This document shows, piece by piece, positions 13,881 through 15,972 of a DNA stretch of 15,972 bases. The position numbers were made by a program, and so were the translations under genes. The stretch spans positions 1-15,972 of the forward strand of contig CAZHYM010000010.1 of the NCBI GenBank assembly GCA_964536785.1, in the 5' to 3' direction. This stretch comes from CAZHYM01 sp964536785 (GTDB lineage Bacteria; Patescibacteriota; Saccharimonadia; Saccharimonadales; Saccharimonadaceae). The notes beneath the pieces are model-generated. The model made no database searches, was not told the DNA's origin, and was given only the letters and a program-made list of their open reading frames with translations. Position 1 is the first letter of the stretch, and each line of letters opens with the position of its first letter.

Positions 13881-14213
13881 ATGAAACAAGCCGAGAAGTA
13901 TTCTAAACAATTGGGGGTTCAACTTCGCAAAGGATTCTTGGCCTATTGTGTGCTAAAAATTTGCGCTCACGGTCCAAAGTATACTAGTGAAGTTATCAAA
14001 GATTTGCACCGAGCTGACATGGTTGTGGTCGAGGGGACAATCTATCCACTGCTAAGTCGATTGCAAAAAGATGGCCTTTTGGAACACAATTGGCAAGAAA
14101 GTTTGCAGGGTCCGCCTCGAAAATATTATCAAATCACTGAATTTGGTCAATTAGTTTTAGAGCAGACCGCCAAGGACATTAAGTCTCTAAACAATACATT
14201 AAATAAATTATAA
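13881..14213 (+). CDS. PadR-family transcriptional regulator
   Basis: PadR regulators are dimeric winged-helix repressors that often control adjacent transporter or envelope genes. The 110 residues cover the winged-helix domain and a short C-terminal helix (subfamily 2 size). Characteristic text is FLAYCVLKICAHGPKYTSEVIKDL, then VVEGTIYPLLSRLQKDGLLEH (recognition helix) and GPPRKYYQITEFGQLVL (wing). The position, divergent from an ABC exporter and 3-15 nt upstream of a PspC-domain gene, is a classic PadR arrangement, so autoregulation and control of both operons are likely. The inducer is unknown. The ATG at 13881 has only a weak purine stretch upstream (AGAAAGAA). Confidence 0.93.
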   Translation: MKQAEKYSKQLGVQLRKGFLAYCVLKICAHGPKYTSEVIKDLHRADMVVVEGTIYPLLSRLQKDGLLEHNWQESLQGPPRKYYQITEFGQLVLEQTAKDIKSLNNTLNKL

Positions 14214-14228
14214 GAAATGAGGAAAAAT

Positions 14229-15779
14229 ATGAAAGAAATTACAAGGATACATCTAGTTTCAGTTCCGTTTAATATAGAGATAGAAGCAAATAATCAACTT
14301 GGCGATTATATTCAGGATATAACCAAAGCCCTAGGGGCGGATAAAGATGCAATTCGCGAAATCGAACTGAGAATTGTAGAATTATTGGAAGAACGAGGAG
14401 TGAAGCAAGATGGGATTATTACTATTGATGACTTTAACTCCATCAAGACTCAGCTTGGCGACCCTGTAGTGTTTTCGGATGATGAACAGATTAGTGAGGA
14501 GCAGTCAACTGAAAAACCGAAGAAACAATTAATGCGAGATTTAAAAAATGCTAAAATCGGCGGAGTCTTTGCTGGATTAGCTAATTATTTAAACATTGAC
14601 GTTAGCATTGTTCGTATTGTCGGGGTGTCGTTAATCTTTTTTACTGCCGGATTCATAATTCCCATCTATATTGCAATTTGGTTAATCGTACCGGCCGCCA
14701 AGACAGCCGCTGATCGGTTAATAATGAGCGGGCAAAAGGTGAATTTGTCGACCTTAAAAGAGGAGTCAGATATCGAACCTGGTCAATCAACGCTATTTGC
14801 TAAAGCGGCTAGACTATTGGCTATTGTTGGCTTTTTGATCGGATCGATTGGTGCAATCTTAGCGGTATTAATTGCAAATTATATGGCTCTGTTTGTATGG
14901 GGCTATGAAATAAGCAATATTTTTATGGCATTAATGTCAATCGCCGGTGTAGCACTCTCTATTTTGTTTGGGATTATAACCTACAGTCTGATTACCAAAT
15001 CTGTTAATAGTAAGACCTTAATGATGATCGTTGGGATTATTTTAATTGGGGTAGTTAGTTTTGCTAGCGCCATGATTTTAACGAGATCGATGCAAAATAA
15101 CGCTTACAATGAATTTACTATCGACAGAACACTTGAAGAAGCCGATAAACTACTCGGCGTAAAAAAGATTATTGTTAGTGCCGATGGCTTGTACATTGAT
15201 TATCATGTATCAGACCGCAACGAAGTTACTTTAACTTATAACAATAAATTTAACCAATTGCCAAATATTGATTTTAAACGCGAAGGCGACACCTTGATTA
15301 TTTCTGGTCAAAATAGCATAAAGCCAGAGATGAGTAATCAATACACTAGTTACGATTCCTATCTTTCAGTCAACGGGCCGGTTCTTGAGTCAATTACTGT
15401 CAAAGCTAACGCTAATGTTTTTTATGACAATGGCGAGCAAATGAGTTTAGAAATTTCGGCGTCAGACGGTTCGCAAATTACTCTTAGCTCCTCAGCCGTA
15501 ATTGACAAGTTAAAAGCTAATCTTACAGATGGTGCAAATTTAAGTGCAGAAGATGCAAGCATTCGGTCAGTTGATTTAACTGTTGAGGCTAGAGAAATGG
15601 CTACTTTCGGTACAATTAGCGATTTAAATCTAACCAGCCCTAGGTCCTGCGGAGCGGGAAGTTTATCAAGAATATCGGCTGAAAAAGCTGGACAAGTTAC
15701 GTTAAATGGCGGACAAATTTTGGATCTCGAAAATCGAATAGAATGTCTTGAATATAACTTTAACTATAATTTTTATTAG
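14229..15779 (+). CDS. PspC-domain membrane protein with C-terminal beta (DUF2807/LiaF-like) region
   Basis: A multi-domain envelope protein. From the ATG at 14229 it has a cytoplasmic helical N-terminal part of about 95 residues (QLGDYIQDITKALGADKDAI). A PspC domain follows near 105-155 (NAKIGGVFAGLANYLNIDVSIVR cut by a hydrophobic segment, ending IWLIVPAAKT). Three more likely TM segments lie at about 185-275. The last 220 residues are beta-rich and resemble the auto-adhesin/DUF2807 fold (VKKIIVSADGLYIDYHV, GPVLESITVKANANV, DGSQITLSSSA), probably outside the membrane. Related architectures (LiaF-type) sense or restrain envelope-stress signalling. The ATG at 14229 is chosen because ATGAGGA lies 5 nt before it; an in-frame ATG at 14217, 3 nt after padR, is the alternative (520 aa). 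It is co-transcribed with padR and ends before a strong terminator. Confidence 0.88.
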   Translation: MKEITRIHLVSVPFNIEIEANNQLGDYIQDITKALGADKDAIREIELRIVELLEERGVKQDGIITIDDFNSIKTQLGDPVVFSDDEQISEEQSTEKPKKQLMRDLKNAKIGGVFAGLANYLNIDVSIVRIVGVSLIFFTAGFIIPIYIAIWLIVPAAKTAADRLIMSGQKVNLSTLKEESDIEPGQSTLFAKAARLLAIVGFLIGSIGAILAVLIANYMALFVWGYEISNIFMALMSIAGVALSILFGIITYSLITKSVNSKTLMMIVGIILIGVVSFASAMILTRSMQNNAYNEFTIDRTLEEADKLLGVKKIIVSADGLYIDYHVSDRNEVTLTYNNKFNQLPNIDFKREGDTLIISGQNSIKPEMSNQYTSYDSYLSVNGPVLESITVKANANVFYDNGEQMSLEISASDGSQITLSSSAVIDKLKANLTDGANLSAEDASIRSVDLTVEAREMATFGTISDLNLTSPRSCGAGSLSRISAEKAGQVTLNGGQILDLENRIECLEYNFNYNFY

Positions 15780-15795
15780 TAAAGTTACTTTTTTT

Positions 15796-15830
15796 AAAAC
15801 ACGAAGTTAAGGGCTTCGTGTTTTAGTTTT
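15796..15830 (+). terminator. Strong terminator after the PspC gene
   Basis: AAAACACGAAG (15796-15806) and CTTCGTGTTTT (15814-15824) form a perfect 11-bp stem with a 7-nt loop, followed by AGTTTT. The T-run before it makes it potentially bidirectional. It directly abuts the next gene's -10. Confidence 0.9.
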
Positions 15831-15834
15831 GTTG

Positions 15835-15840
15835 TATAAT
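15835..15840 (+). promoter_or_regulatory. -10 element of the last gene
   Basis: A perfect TATAAT preceded by GTTG ends 10 nt before ATG 15851, implying a leader of about 3-4 nt. The -35 position falls inside the terminator hairpin, so there is no independent -35. Confidence 0.55.
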
Positions 15841-15850
15841 TTAGTAAAGA

Positions 15851-15972
15851 ATGAATGTAATCGAAATAGTTCGTTTAACTAAAAACTATGGTAGCGGTCG
15901 TGGAATTTTTGACGTATCCTTCACTGTTAAAAGAGGAGAGGTGTTTGGTTTTCTCGGCCCAAATGGATCTGG
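15851..15972 (+). CDS. ABC transporter ATP-binding protein, N-terminal fragment (cut by window end)
   Basis: Forty-one residues are visible, beginning MNVIEIVRLTKNYGSGRGIF and running through VKRGEVFGFLGPNGSG, the first part of a Walker A motif. The GEVFGFLGPNGSGK style and the RLTKNYG start fit the ABC-2 (CcmA-like) exporter ATPases rather than the MacB group encoded earlier in the window. The start is set by the TATAAT ten nt upstream; an ATG four bases later meets an immediate stop. The rest of the gene and any permease lie beyond the window. Confidence 0.9.
   Translation, partial: MNVIEIVRLTKNYGSGRGIFDVSFTVKRGEVFGFLGPNGS

Noticed and set aside
1..15972. CRISPR array, insertion sequence, prophage or toxin-antitoxin locus
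   Set aside because: No spaced short direct repeats, no transposase or integrase, and no terminal inverted repeats were seen. The only direct repeat is the 43-bp promoter duplication at 5629-5714.

Overview
The window looks like a chromosomal segment of a low-GC Candidate Phyla Radiation (Patescibacteria) bacterium, most likely Saccharibacteria-like. The basis is protein style rather than a marker gene: a large secreted protein with a C-terminal domain typical of CPR surface proteins (FGSW..Y, NLRPDAY and APRY-end motifs), a FemAB-type transferase, very compact spacing, and UGA used as a normal stop (femAB-like gene, SIS-family gene), which argues against the code-25 groups. The taxon is an inference.

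Layout. (1) 1-3286: a small unknown protein, rlmH (23S rRNA methyltransferase), and valS converging on rlmH. valS is interrupted by a 100-N assembly gap at 2188-2287. (2) 3287-5598, minus strand: a FemAB-like peptidoglycan bridge transferase and tsaD (tRNA t6A synthesis). The 347 bases between them hold an unannotated 41-codon ORF with the best Shine-Dalgarno in the window, followed by nested inverted repeats and a terminator. (3) 5629-10057, plus strand: a tightly packed three-gene operon. It encodes a one-TM small protein, an 859-residue secreted surface/pilus-associated protein and a MurE-like Mur ligase lacking the usual N-terminal domain. It starts from a tandemly duplicated 43-bp promoter and ends in a two-hairpin terminator. 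(4) 10072-11656: a conserved-looking acidic protein, and divergently from it a degenerate phosphoglucose/phosphomannose isomerase-family protein that seems to have lost its catalytic motifs. (5) 11639-15779: an envelope-stress-like module. A MacB-type ABC exporter (permease and ATPase, minus strand) is divergent from a PadR regulator and a PspC-domain membrane protein, across a 158-bp region with two candidate promoters and two GATA-(N2-3)-TATC dyads. (6) 15851-end: the start of another ABC ATPase.

How it works together. The content is translation maintenance (rlmH, valS, tsaD) interleaved with envelope biology: peptidoglycan cross-bridge, Mur ligase, surface protein, exporter and PspC sensor. 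Many promoters put the -10 hexamer only 6-10 nt before the start codon, predicting leaderless or nearly leaderless mRNAs. The most novel items are the small ORF with its structured 3' region at 4228-4533, the duplicated promoter that creates an overlapping 17-codon ORF at 5660-5713, the apparent pseudoenzyme at 10649-11656, and the divergent PadR-PspC/ABC control region.
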